Source: Allonocardiopsis opalescens
GTDB lineage: Bacteria > Actinomycetota > Actinomycetes > Streptosporangiales > Streptosporangiaceae
Length of the DNA stretch: 64,000 nt
Assembly: GCF_003002095.1 (NCBI RefSeq)
Contig: NZ_PVZC01000004.1
Span: 496,001 to 560,000, forward strand
Reading direction: 5' to 3'
In this document: positions 1 to 8,498 of the stretch, piece after piece
Layout of the letters: each line of letters starts with the position of its first letter
Position numbering within the stretch: the stretch's first letter is position 1
Position numbers and translations under genes: made by a program
The notes under the pieces: generated by a model
Told to the model about the DNA's origin: nothing
Databases searched by the model: none
Seen by the model: the letters and a program-made list of their open reading frames with translations, nothing else

Positions 1-1
1 G

Positions 2-1093
2 CTGCCGGAGTACCGCGACCCCGCCGCCCAGGGGCGCGGCCCGCTGGCCGGTGTCGACCTGCTCAGCGTCGGGCTGTCTCTGGGCACCATGCTGCCGCTG
101 GTGTACGGCCTCAAGGAGCTGGCCCAGCACGGCCTGAGCCCCGTGCCGGTCGCGGCGGTGCTGCTCGGCGCGGCCGTGGGCGCCGCCTTCGTGGCCAGGC
201 AGCGGCGGCTTGAGGAGCCGCTGCTGGACCTGACGCTGTTCCGCAACCGCTCGCTCAGCGCCGCGCTCTCGATCAACCTCGTCAGCGGCCTGGTGATGGG
301 CGGGGTGTTCTTCCTGGTCAACCTGTACATGCAGCTGGTCGCCGGGCTCTCGCCGCTGGAGGCCGGGCTGTGGTCGGTGCCGCAGGCCATCGTGATGGTC
401 GCCGCCACCCAGTTCGCGCCCCGGCTGGCCCGCCGGATCCGCCCGGCCTACCTGATGGGCGGCGGCCTGCTGGTCGCGGCCGCCGGGATCGGGCTGCTCA
501 CCCAGCTGGCGGCGCCCGTGGGCGGCATCGCGGCGAACCCCGCCCCGCCGCTGCTGGCCATCGCCGCCTTCGTGGTCGTCTCCGTGGGCATGGCGCCGGT
601 GGTCTCGCTCGGCACCGACATGGTCCTCGGCGCGGCGCCGCCGGAGAAGGCCGGCTCGGCCGCCTCGCTGTCGGAGACCGGTGCCGAACTGGGCATCGCG
701 ATGGGCGTGGCCGTGCTGGGCAGCGCCGCCTCCGCCGTCTACCGGGGCGTCCTGACCGGCTCGCTGCCCGAGGGCCTGCCCGCCGGCGCCGGCGCGGCGG
801 CCCAGGAGAGCCTGGCCGGCGCCATCGCCGCCGCCGGTGAGCTGTCGGCTCCGGTCGCCGTCGAACTGGTCGACGCCGCCCGCGCGGCCTTCACCTCCGG
901 TATGCAGGTGATCGCGCTGCTGGGCCTGGTGGCCTTCGCCGTGCTCGCCGTGCTCGCGATCGCCCTGCTGCGCCACATCGAGCCCGTCTCGGGCGAGGCC
1001 GAGGAGTCCGGCCCGGCCGAGGAGCCCGCGGCCGACACCGCCGCGCCGGCGGCCCCGCCCGCCGACGACCGCGAGCCGGTCGCGGTCGGCTGA
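2..1093 (+). CDS. MFS drug exporter, DHA2 (EmrB/QacA) type, C-terminal part
   Basis: The gene is cut by the left edge; the frame is open from base 2 and no start is visible. The 363 visible residues are the second half of a 14-helix drug:H+ antiporter. They begin with the loop and helix typical of DHA2 proteins (LPEYRDP, then LLSVGLSLGTMLPLVYGLKEL). Alternating hydrophobic segments follow, and the conserved LSETGAELGIAMGVAVLGS stretch lies near window residues 221-239. The last 40 residues are an Ala/Pro/Glu-rich cytoplasmic tail. The likely role is export of a hydrophobic drug or metabolite across the cytoplasmic membrane; the substrate cannot be told. A strong hairpin follows the stop codon. 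Confidence 0.85.
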   Translation: MPEYRDPAAQGRGPLAGVDLLSVGLSLGTMLPLVYGLKELAQHGLSPVPVAAVLLGAAVGAAFVARQRRLEEPLLDLTLFRNRSLSAALSINLVSGLVMGGVFFLVNLYMQLVAGLSPLEAGLWSVPQAIVMVAATQFAPRLARRIRPAYLMGGGLLVAAAGIGLLTQLAAPVGGIAANPAPPLLAIAAFVVVSVGMAPVVSLGTDMVLGAAPPEKAGSAASLSETGAELGIAMGVAVLGSAASAVYRGVLTGSLPEGLPAGAGAAAQESLAGAIAAAGELSAPVAVELVDAARAAFTSGMQVIALLGLVAFAVLAVLAIALLRHIEPVSGEAEESGPAEEPAADTAAPAAPPADDREPVAVG

Positions 1094-1112
1094 CCGCCGC
1101 GCCCGTGCCGCG

Positions 1113-1150
1113 AGCGGCCGGTCCGGTTCCGCGGAACCGGACCGGCCGCT
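1113..1150. terminator. Perfect 18-bp stem, bidirectional terminator candidate
   Basis: AGCGGCCGGTCCGGTTCC is followed by GC and then its exact reverse complement. The 38-bp palindrome lies 20 bp after the stop of the rightward MFS gene and 58 bp before the stop of the leftward gene at 1208. No T-tract follows, as is usual for actinomycete terminators. The convergent placement supports termination from both sides. Confidence 0.7.
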
Positions 1151-1207
1151 TCGCCGTTGCCCGCCCTCCGCCGCGGTCCGCCGTCCGGGCGGGTCGCGTG
1201 CTTCCGG

Positions 1208-1984
1208 CTACAGCGAGACGCGCTGCAACCAGGCGTCGAGCAGCGGCGCCGAGCCGATGACCTCCACCCGGTCGGTGGTGGCGGGCCGCCGCCGGTACAG
1301 CACCAGCAGCAGCTCGGTGAGCGGGCCGCGCACGGCGGTGTCGGCCCGCTGGTGCGCGCGGCGCCAGCCGAAGCCCTCGGCCCCGAACTCCAGCAGCCAC
1401 TCGGCCCGCAGCTCCGGCACGGTGTCGGTGGCGTGCAGGTGCAGGGCGGAGCCGTGCTCGGCCAGCCGCTCCAGGCCGGGGAACATGCCGGCCGCCGCCA
1501 TGTCCAGCAGCTCGTCGACGGCGTCGGCGGCCAGCTCGGGGGCGAGCGCGTAGTCGGCACCGATGGCGAGCGCGGCGTCGGCGCGGTGGACGGCGATGTC
1601 GTGGGCGGCGCGGCGGGCCCAGCCGTCGACCCGGTCGCCGAAGCCCCACACGGTCGCCGTCGCGGCGGGCTCGGCCGCGCGCACGGCGGCGGCGAAGGCG
1701 TCGGCCGCCTCGGTCAGCCAGGGCGCCAGCGCACCGAGCCCGGTGCCCGACGGCCCGTCCAGCTCGGCGACCTGGGTGGCGGGGTCGTCGACGGGGCGGC
1801 CGGTGCGCACCGCCGTTCCCACGGTGCGCAGATTGCCGCCGATGTGCCGGAGCAGGTCGGCCAGCGACCAGCCGGGGCAGGTGGGGACGGGCGCGGAGAG
1901 GTCGGCGCCGCCCAGCAGCTCGACCAGCTCGCGGGTCTGGGCGGTGGTCTCGGCGCAGAAGCGGTCGAGCGTGACGGCGGTCAT
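1208..1984 (-). CDS. Maleylpyruvate isomerase family, mycothiol-dependent enzyme
   Basis: 258 residues. The N-terminal DinB-like helical bundle has the family signature LDRFCAETTAQTRELVELL and CPGWSLADLLRHIGGNLRTV (residues about 5-55), including the metal-site His. The C-terminal part has the small alpha/beta MDMPI domain. Members use mycothiol, the actinobacterial thiol, in isomerisation or S-transfer; the substrate here is unknown. The ATG at 1984 was chosen over an in-frame start ten codons upstream because GGGAGG lies just ahead of it. The gene is monocistronic. Confidence 0.8.
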   Translation of the reverse strand: MTAVTLDRFCAETTAQTRELVELLGGADLSAPVPTCPGWSLADLLRHIGGNLRTVGTAVRTGRPVDDPATQVAELDGPSGTGLGALAPWLTEAADAFAAAVRAAEPAATATVWGFGDRVDGWARRAAHDIAVHRADAALAIGADYALAPELAADAVDELLDMAAAGMFPGLERLAEHGSALHLHATDTVPELRAEWLLEFGAEGFGWRRAHQRADTAVRGPLTELLLVLYRRRPATTDRVEVIGSAPLLDAWLQRVSL

Positions 1985-2059
1985 CGTGGCCTCCCGGCCG
2001 CAGGCGGCGGGCACGGCGGAGGCCGCCGAACCGGCGCTGAGCTGCGGCTCAAACTAAGT

Positions 2060-2118
2060 GCCACAGATGTGTGGCGGTTATAGTGATCCGTTAGCGCATG
2101 CAAAGTTGCCATAGGCAA
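2060..2118 (-). promoter_or_regulatory. Promoter/operator region of the 1984 gene
   Basis: On the minus strand a TATAAC -10 box (2082-2077) is preceded by a TTGCAT-like -35. Two small dyads flank it: GCCACA-N4-TGTGGC at 2060-2075, just downstream of the -10, and TTGCC-N3-GGCAA at 2106-2118, upstream. These fit a repressor operator and an activator or second operator. The binding protein is unknown; the adjacent AraC-type regulator is one candidate. Confidence 0.45.
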
Positions 2119-2178
2119 TCAACATGCGTCAACGCAATCGGAGGCGCGTCGCACACGCCGCCGCCACCGGAACGGGGT

Positions 2179-3153
2179 CTACCCCCGCGCGCCCGCCGCG
2201 AGCGTCGCCAGCGCCTCGGACTCCGGCGGCCCCGAACGGAACGCGCTCGGGCTCACGCCGTGCACCCGCTTGAAGGCGGCGCTCAGTGCGAACGGGCTGC
2301 CGTAGCCGACGCGCCGGGCCACCGAGGCGATGGTGGCGTCCGGCTCGCGCAGCAGATCGGCGGCGAGGGCGAGCCGCCAGTCGGTCAGGTAGCTCATCGG
2401 CGGCTCGCCCACCAGTTCGGTGAAGCGGCGGGCCAGCGCGGCGCGCGACACCCCGCAGGCCTCGGCCAGCGACGCGACCGTCCAGGCGCGGGCGGGGTCG
2501 TCGTGCATCAGCCGCAGCACCCGCCCGACCACGGGGTCGGCGGCGGCCCGGTACCAGCCGGGGGCGCCGGCGTCGGGCCGGGAGAACCAGGTGCGCAGAG
2601 CCGCGATCAGCAGCAGGTCCAGCAGCCGGTCGAGCACCACGTCCTGGCCCGGGACATCCTTGGCGATCTCGCTCTCCAGCAGCTCGGTCAGGGGTGTGTC
2701 CCAGGCGCCCGCGGGCAGCACCGCCAGCCGCGGCAGCGCGGTGAGCAGCCGCCTGCTCACCTCGCCGCGCATCTGGTAGGTGCCGATCAGCACGGTGGTG
2801 GCGCCGCCGGCCGTGCCCCAGGTGCGCACGCCGAGCCCCATGCGCTCGCACAGCGACTCGCCCGTCAGCGTGGCGCACTCCCCACCCGGCACCACCATGG
2901 TCTGGGGCGGGGTGGCGGGGTCGTCGGCCACGATGTAGGGGTCGGGCCCGCGCAGGATCGCGACGGCGCCGGGGGCCAGCTCGGTGGGCGGGTTCGACCC
3001 GATGACCACCCACGCCCGGCCGCGGGTGAGGGCGAGCAGGGTCAGCGGCGCCTCGTCCTTGACCAGGATCGACCACGGCGGGTCCATGACCGCGCGCAGC
3101 AGCAGCGCGCCGCGGGCGCGCGGGCCTTCCAGCAGACCGGCGAGAGCGTCCAT
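2179..3153 (-). CDS. AraC-family regulator with cupin sensing domain
   Basis: 324 residues. The N-terminal cupin_6-type beta barrel (residues about 1-175, with LLRAVMDPPWSILVKDEAP at the start) is followed by a C-terminal AraC double helix-turn-helix (ending with IASVARRVGYGSPFALSAAFKR and HGVSPSAFR). This is the layout of regulators that switch oxidoreductase genes in response to small molecules. ATG 3153 matches the family N-terminus; 3183 is an alternative and no clear ribosome site decides. It is divergent from the NmrA/DUF1772 operon starting 81 bp away, its likely target. Confidence 0.82.
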   Translation of the reverse strand: MDALAGLLEGPRARGALLLRAVMDPPWSILVKDEAPLTLLALTRGRAWVVIGSNPPTELAPGAVAILRGPDPYIVADDPATPPQTMVVPGGECATLTGESLCERMGLGVRTWGTAGGATTVLIGTYQMRGEVSRRLLTALPRLAVLPAGAWDTPLTELLESEIAKDVPGQDVVLDRLLDLLLIAALRTWFSRPDAGAPGWYRAAADPVVGRVLRLMHDDPARAWTVASLAEACGVSRAALARRFTELVGEPPMSYLTDWRLALAADLLREPDATIASVARRVGYGSPFALSAAFKRVHGVSPSAFRSGPPESEALATLAAGARG

Positions 3154-3233
3154 GCCGGGATTGTAGACGCCGCCGTATGCCATCGAGCGGATCGACCATG
3201 GCAGCGTCTCAGCCGCACCGGTTGACTCAAGGC

Positions 3234-4115
3234 ATGACACAGAACCGAAGTGACCTGCCCCCCTTCGACGACCGCCCGTACCTCGTCCTCGGCGGCGCCG
3301 GCAAGACCGGCGGCCGGATCGCCGAGCGGCTGCGCGCGCTCGGCCTGCCCGTGCGGATCGCCTCCCGCTCCACCGAGCCGCCCTTCGACTGGGCCGAGCC
3401 CGACACCTGGGCGCCCGCCGTGCGCGGCGTGCGCGCGGTGTACGCCGCCTACCACCCCGACGTGGCGGTGCCCGGCGCGCCCGAGGCCGTCGGTGCCGTG
3501 GCCCGGGCGGCCGCCGAGGCCGGCGCCGAGCGCATGGTGCTGCTCAGCGGCCGCGGCGAGGAAGGCGCCTTCCACACCGAACGGGCGCTGCGCGGCAGCG
3601 GCATCCCCTGGACGGTGCTGCGCAGCGCCTTCTTCGCGCAGAACTTCAGCGAGGCCTTCATGCTGCACGCCGTGCGGTCGGGCTTCCTCGCCTTCCCGGC
3701 CGGCGAGGTGGCCGAGCCGTTCGTGGACGCCGAGGACATCGCCGACGCCGCCGTGGCGGCGCTGACCGGGGACGGCCATATCAACCAGACCTACGAGCTG
3801 ACCGGGCCCAGGGCGCTCACCTTCGCCGAGGCGGTGGCGGAGATCGCGGCCGCGTCGGGGCACCCGGTGACCTACCAGGCGATCAGCCCGGCGGACTTCG
3901 AGAGCGGCCTGCTCGCGAACGGCGTTCCGCAGGATGACGCCGCGCTGCTGGCCGGCCTGTTCGGCGCCGTGCTCGACGGCCGCAACGCCTTCCCGGTCGA
4001 CGGCGTGCGGCGCGCGCTGGGCCGCGAGGCGCGTGACTTCTCCGACTACGTCAAGCACACTGCCGCCACCGGCGTGTGGAGCGCCGGACCGCAGGGAGAC
4101 CCGGAGGACCGATGA
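3234..4115 (+). CDS. NmrA-like NAD(P)-binding oxidoreductase
   Basis: 293 residues with an atypical short-chain Rossmann fold. The dinucleotide loop LVLGGAGKTGGRIAERL is at residues about 18-34. The NmrA-type sequence VLLSGRGEEGAFHTERALR, the 'WTVLRSAFFAQNF' segment and the 'PFVDAEDIADAAVAAL' segment place it with NmrA/HSCARG and quinone oxidoreductase-like proteins. It lacks the SDR YxxxK pair, as this group often does. ATG 3234 follows the divergent spacer. It overlaps the next gene by four bases (ATGA), so the two are translationally coupled under probable control of the adjacent AraC protein. Confidence 0.8.
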   Translation: MTQNRSDLPPFDDRPYLVLGGAGKTGGRIAERLRALGLPVRIASRSTEPPFDWAEPDTWAPAVRGVRAVYAAYHPDVAVPGAPEAVGAVARAAAEAGAERMVLLSGRGEEGAFHTERALRGSGIPWTVLRSAFFAQNFSEAFMLHAVRSGFLAFPAGEVAEPFVDAEDIADAAVAALTGDGHINQTYELTGPRALTFAEAVAEIAAASGHPVTYQAISPADFESGLLANGVPQDDAALLAGLFGAVLDGRNAFPVDGVRRALGREARDFSDYVKHTAATGVWSAGPQGDPEDR

Positions 4116-4621
4116 CACCGATACTCGCCGCCGCCGCGCTGACCGCGGCGACCGTGCTCACCGGACTGGTGGCCGGTCTGTACTACTCCTTCGCGATGTC
4201 GGTGATGCCCGGGCTGGCCCGCGCCGACGACCGCACCTTCCTGGAGACGCTGCGGCACATCAACGCCGCCATCCTCAACGGCTGGTTCGCCCTCGGCTTC
4301 GTGGGCGCGCCGGTGCTCCAGGTGGTGGCGGCGGTCGCGGTGCCGTTCGTCCCCGGCGGCGCCGCGGCGCTGCCCTGGCTGGCCGCCGCCTTCCTGTGCT
4401 ACGTCGTGACGCTGCTGGTCACCTTCCGGGTGAACGTGCCGCTCAACAACGCGCTGGACGCCGGCGGCCCGGCCGAGGGCGGGCCCGCCGACGCCCAGCG
4501 GCGCCGCGACTTCGAGGCGCAGTGGGTGCGCTTCAACGTGGTGCGGGCGGTGTTCGCGACGGCGTCGCTGGCCAGTGCCGCCGGGGGCGTGCTGGCCTAC
4601 GGGCTGGGCACCGCCGGCTGA
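4112..4621 (+). CDS. DUF1772 (anthrone-oxygenase-like) membrane protein
   Basis: 169 residues with four predicted transmembrane helices (about 4-28, 52-75, 82-106 and 139-165) and the family landmarks ALTAATVLTGLVAGLYYSF, HINAAILN and FRVNVPLNNAL. DUF1772 proteins include anthrone oxygenase-like enzymes, but most bacterial members have no proven activity. The start overlaps the preceding stop as ATGA, with GGAGG 5 nt upstream. Its 3' end overlaps the convergent hydrolase gene by 25 bp. Confidence 0.8.
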   Translation: MTPILAAAALTAATVLTGLVAGLYYSFAMSVMPGLARADDRTFLETLRHINAAILNGWFALGFVGAPVLQVVAAVAVPFVPGGAAALPWLAAAFLCYVVTLLVTFRVNVPLNNALDAGGPAEGGPADAQRRRDFEAQWVRFNVVRAVFATASLASAAGGVLAYGLGTAG

Positions 4622-5499
4622 CCCTCGTCCGCGCGCTCCAGCAGCGCGGCCAGGACCCTGTCCGAGTGCGTCCACAGCAGCGATCCGCCGGCGTCGGGCA
4701 GCAGGTGCCGGCGGGCCGCCGGGATCCGGGCGGCGAGCGCGGCGCCGTGGTCGGGGGAGTGCACCGGGCTGGTGTCCAGGGCGCCGTACCAGAGGTCGAC
4801 GGGCACGCCGATCGCGCCGAGGTCCATCGGCCAGCGGCCGAAGCACAGCGCCAGGTCGCGTGCGTAGCCGCCGGGGCCCTGGGCGAAGCCCTCGGCCAGG
4901 CAGGCCCGGTAGGCGGCGGCGAAGGCCGGCTCGGTGTAGACGGCGAGGTCGGTGGGCGAGCTGCCGGCGGCGACCAGCCGCCACATCGACTCGGCGTCGG
5001 CGTCGTCGGCGACGGCCGCCTCGAAGCCGGCCGGGTCGGCCCGCGCCGCCTGGATCATTCCGGCCACGCCGGGGTCCAGCAGCCCCGCGAGCGCGGGCGA
5101 GCCCAGATCGTCCTGGCCGGAGACGACCGCCGCGGCGGCGCACACCCCCGCGGCGGCGCAGGCCAGGACGAAGGGCGCGCCCTGGGAGAAGCCGACGATC
5201 GAGAAGGCGCCCAGGCCCAGCCCCTCGGCCAGGCCACGCACATCGCCGGGCCAGTCGGCGAGGCTGCGGCCGGGCTCGGGCTCGGACGCGCCGATCCCGG
5301 GGCGCTCCACCGCGATCAGCCGCACGCCCAGCCGCGCCGGCGCGCCGCCGCCGAAGCCGAGGCCGCGCCCCATGGCGGCACCGGAGAAGAACAGGACGGG
5401 ACGCCCGTCACGGGGTCCCCACTCGGCCCACCCCAGCGTCCGGCCGCCGGGCAGGCGGACCGTTCCGAGCCGGTCGGGGTCGCGCACGCCGTGATCCAC
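4597..5499 (-). CDS. Alpha/beta hydrolase
   Basis: 300 residues. The nucleophile elbow is GFSQG (in IVGFSQGAPFVLA). The oxyanion region follows strand 3 (PVLFFSGAAMGRGLG), and the C-terminal His sits in WTHSDRVLAALLE. The N-terminal segment DRLGTVRLPGGRTLGWAEWG is typical of the esterase/prolyl-aminopeptidase-like group. The GTG start at 5499 is inferred from where the fold begins; no good ribosome site is visible. The substrate is unknown. It precedes no co-directional partner closely and converges on the DUF1772 gene. Confidence 0.75.
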   Translation of the reverse strand: MDHGVRDPDRLGTVRLPGGRTLGWAEWGPRDGRPVLFFSGAAMGRGLGFGGGAPARLGVRLIAVERPGIGASEPEPGRSLADWPGDVRGLAEGLGLGAFSIVGFSQGAPFVLACAAAGVCAAAAVVSGQDDLGSPALAGLLDPGVAGMIQAARADPAGFEAAVADDADAESMWRLVAAGSSPTDLAVYTEPAFAAAYRACLAEGFAQGPGGYARDLALCFGRWPMDLGAIGVPVDLWYGALDTSPVHSPDHGAALAARIPAARRHLLPDAGGSLLWTHSDRVLAALLERADEGQPAVPSP

Positions 5500-5564
5500 G
5501 GTCGACAACGGTAGCCCCGCGCCCGGTGCGGCGCGACTCCATTGCGGCGGGCGCGCCGGGCGGC

Positions 5565-6470
5565 CTAGCCGCCCCGGCGCACCCGCAGGTGGGCGAGCGC
5601 GCCGATCTCCAGCGCCGCCCACACCGCGCCGTCGGCGGCCACGGCGATGCCGTGCGGCTCCGACGACGGGGTGGGCAGCTCGTACTCGTCGATCCGCCCG
5701 TCGGCGGCCACCCGGCCGATCCGCCCGGTCCCCCACTCGGTGAACCAGCAGGAGCCGTCGGGTGCGGCCGCGATGGCGTGCGGACGGCAGCCGCGGTCGG
5801 GCAGCGGGAACTCGGTGACCGCGCCGTCGACAGTGATCCGGCCGACCTGCCCGGCGCCGATCTCCACGAACCACAGCGCCCCGTCGGCCCCGGCGGTGAT
5901 CCCCACGGGGGCCGCGCCCGGCGTGGGCAGCGCGAAGGTGGCGACCTCGCCGCCGGTGGTGATCCGCCCGATCGCGTCCGCCTGGTTCAGGGTGAACCAC
6001 AGCGCCCCGTCTGAGCCGGCGGCGATCATCGAGGGGAAGGCGCCGGACACCGGCAGCGGATGGGTCTCGACGCCTCCGTCCGGGGCGATGCGGCCGATCC
6101 GGTCGGCCGACATCTCGGTGAACCACAGCGCCCCGTCGGGGCCGGCCGTGATGCCGTAGGGGCCGGAGCCTGTCGAGGGCAGGCCGAAGGCGCGCACCTC
6201 GCCGTCGGTGGTGATCCGGCCGATGGCACCGGCGCGGTTCAGCGTGCACCACAGCGCGCCGTCCGGGCCGGGCGTGATGACCATCGGCCCCGACGCGGGG
6301 TCCAGCGGATGGGAGCGGTAGCCGCCGCCGGGCGCCAGGCGCCCGACGCGGCCGTGGTGCACCTGGGTGAACCACACCGCGCCATCGGGCCCGGCGGCCA
6401 CCCCGTAGGGACCCGAGCCCTCTTCGGGCACCGGGTGCAGCTCGATGGAGACGTGCGGGCTGGACGGCAT
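5565..6470 (-). CDS. vgb: Virginiamycin B lyase (streptogramin B hydrolase-like)
   Basis: 301 residues made of seven repeats of a 42-residue beta-propeller blade, each with the pattern GPYGITAGPDGALWFTE...RIGRI. Vgb linearises type B streptogramins by Mg-dependent elimination at the ester bond. The C-terminal blades keep the catalytic-type His residues in RPHAIAAAPDG and EPHGIAVAADG, and the acidic residue in WAALEIGAL. ATG 6470 has GGGAGGG upstream and was preferred to an in-frame start 11 codons earlier. Non-resistance 'Vgb-like' propellers are common in actinomycetes, so the drug activity is inference. Confidence 0.8.
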   Translation of the reverse strand: MPSSPHVSIELHPVPEEGSGPYGVAAGPDGAVWFTQVHHGRVGRLAPGGGYRSHPLDPASGPMVITPGPDGALWCTLNRAGAIGRITTDGEVRAFGLPSTGSGPYGITAGPDGALWFTEMSADRIGRIAPDGGVETHPLPVSGAFPSMIAAGSDGALWFTLNQADAIGRITTGGEVATFALPTPGAAPVGITAGADGALWFVEIGAGQVGRITVDGAVTEFPLPDRGCRPHAIAAAPDGSCWFTEWGTGRIGRVAADGRIDEYELPTPSSEPHGIAVAADGAVWAALEIGALAHLRVRRGG

Positions 6471-6632
6471 GCGGGCCCTCCCGGTCGGCGGCGACATGAT
6501 CAACAGCGGATGCTAGCGGGCAGGTCGAGCCGTTTCCCGCCGCACGGTGCGGCGCGCCGCCAGGTGGCCGCCCACGTCGGCCGGCTCGCCGCCGACGGCG
6601 CGTACGCGGCCGCGGCCTCGCCTGAGCCGGCG

Positions 6633-7595
6633 CTAGCCGGACGCGGCGGCGCGCACGGCGCGGCCGCCCAGCTCGCGCAGGTGGGCGGCGAGTTCGGCCG
6701 GCTCGTGCACGGTGAACTCGCAGCCCAGCCGGAGCAGGGCGAAGGCCGTCCACTCCAGGGTGTCGACGTGGCCGTCCAGGCGGCAGTGGGCGGCGTCGAC
6801 CGGCTCGATGTCCTCGGCCGCGAACCAGCCCCGCTCGACGGCCTCGGCGGCCGGCAGCCGCAGGGTGGCCACCACCCGGTGCGTCGTCCGCATCGCCTGC
6901 ATCCGGCCGGAGACGAAGGCCGCCGCGTCCGGCTCGGGCGGCTCGCGCGGGGTGACGCGCGCCCCGGTGGCGCGCGGCTCGCGCACCCGGTCCACCCGGA
7001 ACACCCGCCAGTCGTCGCGGTCGTTGTCGAAGGCCACCAGGTACCAGCGCCGCTCGGCCGCCACCAGGCGGTACGGCTCCACCCGGCGCTGGCTCGCCCG
7101 CCCGTCGGCGGCCACGTAGCCGAAGCGCAGCCCCTCGCCGTGCGCGATGGCCAGCGCCAGCACCGACAGGTCGCCGGGGTCCACGTTCGGGCCGCCGCCG
7201 TAGGCCATCGGGACGGTGGCGGCGTTCAGCGCGCCGACGCGGTGCCGCAGCCGGGAGGGCAGCACCTGCTCCAGCTTGGTCAGCGCCCGCACCGACGCCT
7301 CCTCGATGCCGGCCACCGGCTGGCGGGTGGCGGTGCGCAGCCCGATGGCCACCGCCACCGCCTCCTCGTCGTCCAGCACCAGCGGCGGCATGGCCGTGCC
7401 GGCCACCAGCCGGTAGCCGCCGGCCGAGCCCAGGGTCGCCTCCACCGGGTAGCCCAGTTCCCGCAGCCGGTCGACATCGCGCCGGATCGTGCGGGTGCTG
7501 ACCTCCAGCCGCTCGGCCAGCTCGCTGCCGGGCCAGTCGCGGGGCGTCTGCAGCAGGGACAGCAGCGCGAGCAGCCGCCCCGGGGTATCGGTCAC
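6633..7595 (-). CDS. WYL-domain transcriptional regulator (DeoR-type HTH)
   Basis: 320 residues. The N-terminal winged helix (residues 1-60, with LAERLEVSTRTIRRDVDRLR as recognition region) is followed by a WYL domain containing ERRWYLVAFDNDRDDWRVFR and a C-terminal WCX extension. WYL proteins bind ligands, often nucleotides, and repress or activate nearby genes. The start is GTG 7595. An AGGAC-N2-GTCCT dyad at 7618-7629 just upstream could be its own operator. No obvious target gene is next to it. Confidence 0.85.
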   Translation of the reverse strand: MTDTPGRLLALLSLLQTPRDWPGSELAERLEVSTRTIRRDVDRLRELGYPVEATLGSAGGYRLVAGTAMPPLVLDDEEAVAVAIGLRTATRQPVAGIEEASVRALTKLEQVLPSRLRHRVGALNAATVPMAYGGGPNVDPGDLSVLALAIAHGEGLRFGYVAADGRASQRRVEPYRLVAAERRWYLVAFDNDRDDWRVFRVDRVREPRATGARVTPREPPEPDAAAFVSGRMQAMRTTHRVVATLRLPAAEAVERGWFAAEDIEPVDAAHCRLDGHVDTLEWTAFALLRLGCEFTVHEPAELAAHLRELGGRAVRAAASG

Positions 7596-7617
7596 CGCAC
7601 CAGGATGCCCGAAGAGT

Positions 7618-7629
7618 AGGACAGGTCCT
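7618..7629. promoter_or_regulatory. Small dyad upstream of WYL regulator
   Basis: AGGAC-AG-GTCCT lies 23-34 bp upstream of the GTG at 7595, next to a TACTCT -10-like box on the minus strand (7618-7613). The position fits autoregulation; nothing else supports it. Confidence 0.35.
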
Positions 7630-7658
7630 GACCGCCTCCGCGGTCGGCACCGGTCCGG

Positions 7659-8498
7659 TCAGCGCTCGGCGGCGATGACCGTGTGCCGCAGCAGCAGCGC
7701 GGTGGTGACCGGGCCGACGCCGCCCGGCACCGGGGTCAGCGCCCCGGCCCGCTCTGCCGCCTCGGGCGCGACATCGCCGACCAGGCCGCCGTCGGGCGTG
7801 GGGTTGGTGCCCACGTCCACCACGACCGCGCCCGGGCGGACGTGGTCGGGGGTGATCAGCCCTGGGCGGCCCGCCGCCACCACCAGCACCTCGGCCGTGC
7901 GGGTGACGGCGGCCAGGTCGGCGGTGCGTGAGTGGGCGACGGTGACGGTGGCGTCGCGGTCCAGCAGCAGGTGCGCGGCGGGCTTGCCGACCACGGTGGA
8001 GCGGCCGACCACCACGGCGTGCCGCCCGGCGAGCGCGACGCCGTGGTGGTCGAGCAGCGCCAGCACCGCCGCCGCCGTGGCCGGGGCGAAGGCGGGCAGT
8101 CCGGCGGCGAGCCGGCCCAGGGAGAGCGGATTGGCGCCGTCGACGTCCTTGTCCGGCGGGATCACCGCCGCCAGTTCGTCCGGCTCGGCTCCGTCGGGCA
8201 GCGGGGTCTGCAGGATCACCCCGTGGACGGACGGGTCGCCGCCCGACTCGGCCAGCCGGGCCTGCACCGCGTCGGCGCTCGCCGACGCGCCGAGTTCCAC
8301 CAGCTCGCAGCCGACCCCGGCCTTGTCGGCCGCCTTGGCGATGGAGCGCACGTACCAGGCGGCGGCGCCGTCGTCGGTGGCCCAGACCACGGCCAGCCGC
8401 GGCGGGCGGCCCGCCTCGGCGAGCCGGGCCGCCCGCGCCGCGGTGCCCTCGCGCAGCTCGGCGGCCAGCTCGCGGCCCGATATCAGCTCGGCGCTCAC
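7659..8498 (-). CDS. folD: Methylenetetrahydrofolate dehydrogenase, FolD-type without cyclohydrolase Lys
   Basis: 279 residues. FolD landmarks are present: Tyr49 in WYVRSIAKAADKAG, ILQTPLPDG, PPDKDVDGANPLSLGRL (residues about 114-130), the NADP loop VVVGRSTVVGKPAA and the C-terminal PVPGGVGPVTTALLL. The family's catalytic Lys is four residues after the Tyr (Lys54 in E. coli); here that residue is Ile53, with a Lys only at Tyr+6. Loss of this Lys in other FolD enzymes abolishes cyclohydrolase but can spare dehydrogenase activity. The start GTG overlaps the stop of the upstream cyclodeaminase/cyclohydrolase gene as GTGA, so the two are made together and probably complement each other. Confidence 0.88.
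   Translation of the reverse strand: MSAELISGRELAAELREGTAARAARLAEAGRPPRLAVVWATDDGAAAWYVRSIAKAADKAGVGCELVELGASASADAVQARLAESGGDPSVHGVILQTPLPDGAEPDELAAVIPPDKDVDGANPLSLGRLAAGLPAFAPATAAAVLALLDHHGVALAGRHAVVVGRSTVVGKPAAHLLLDRDATVTVAHSRTADLAAVTRTAEVLVVAAGRPGLITPDHVRPGAVVVDVGTNPTPDGGLVGDVAPEAAERAGALTPVPGGVGPVTTALLLRHTVIAAER

Noticed and set aside
2098-3225. Long open frames opposite real genes, such as this one
   Set aside because: They arise because high GC content makes stops rare; their predicted proteins are Arg/Ala/Gly/Pro-rich without domains, and they lie opposite genes with clear families.
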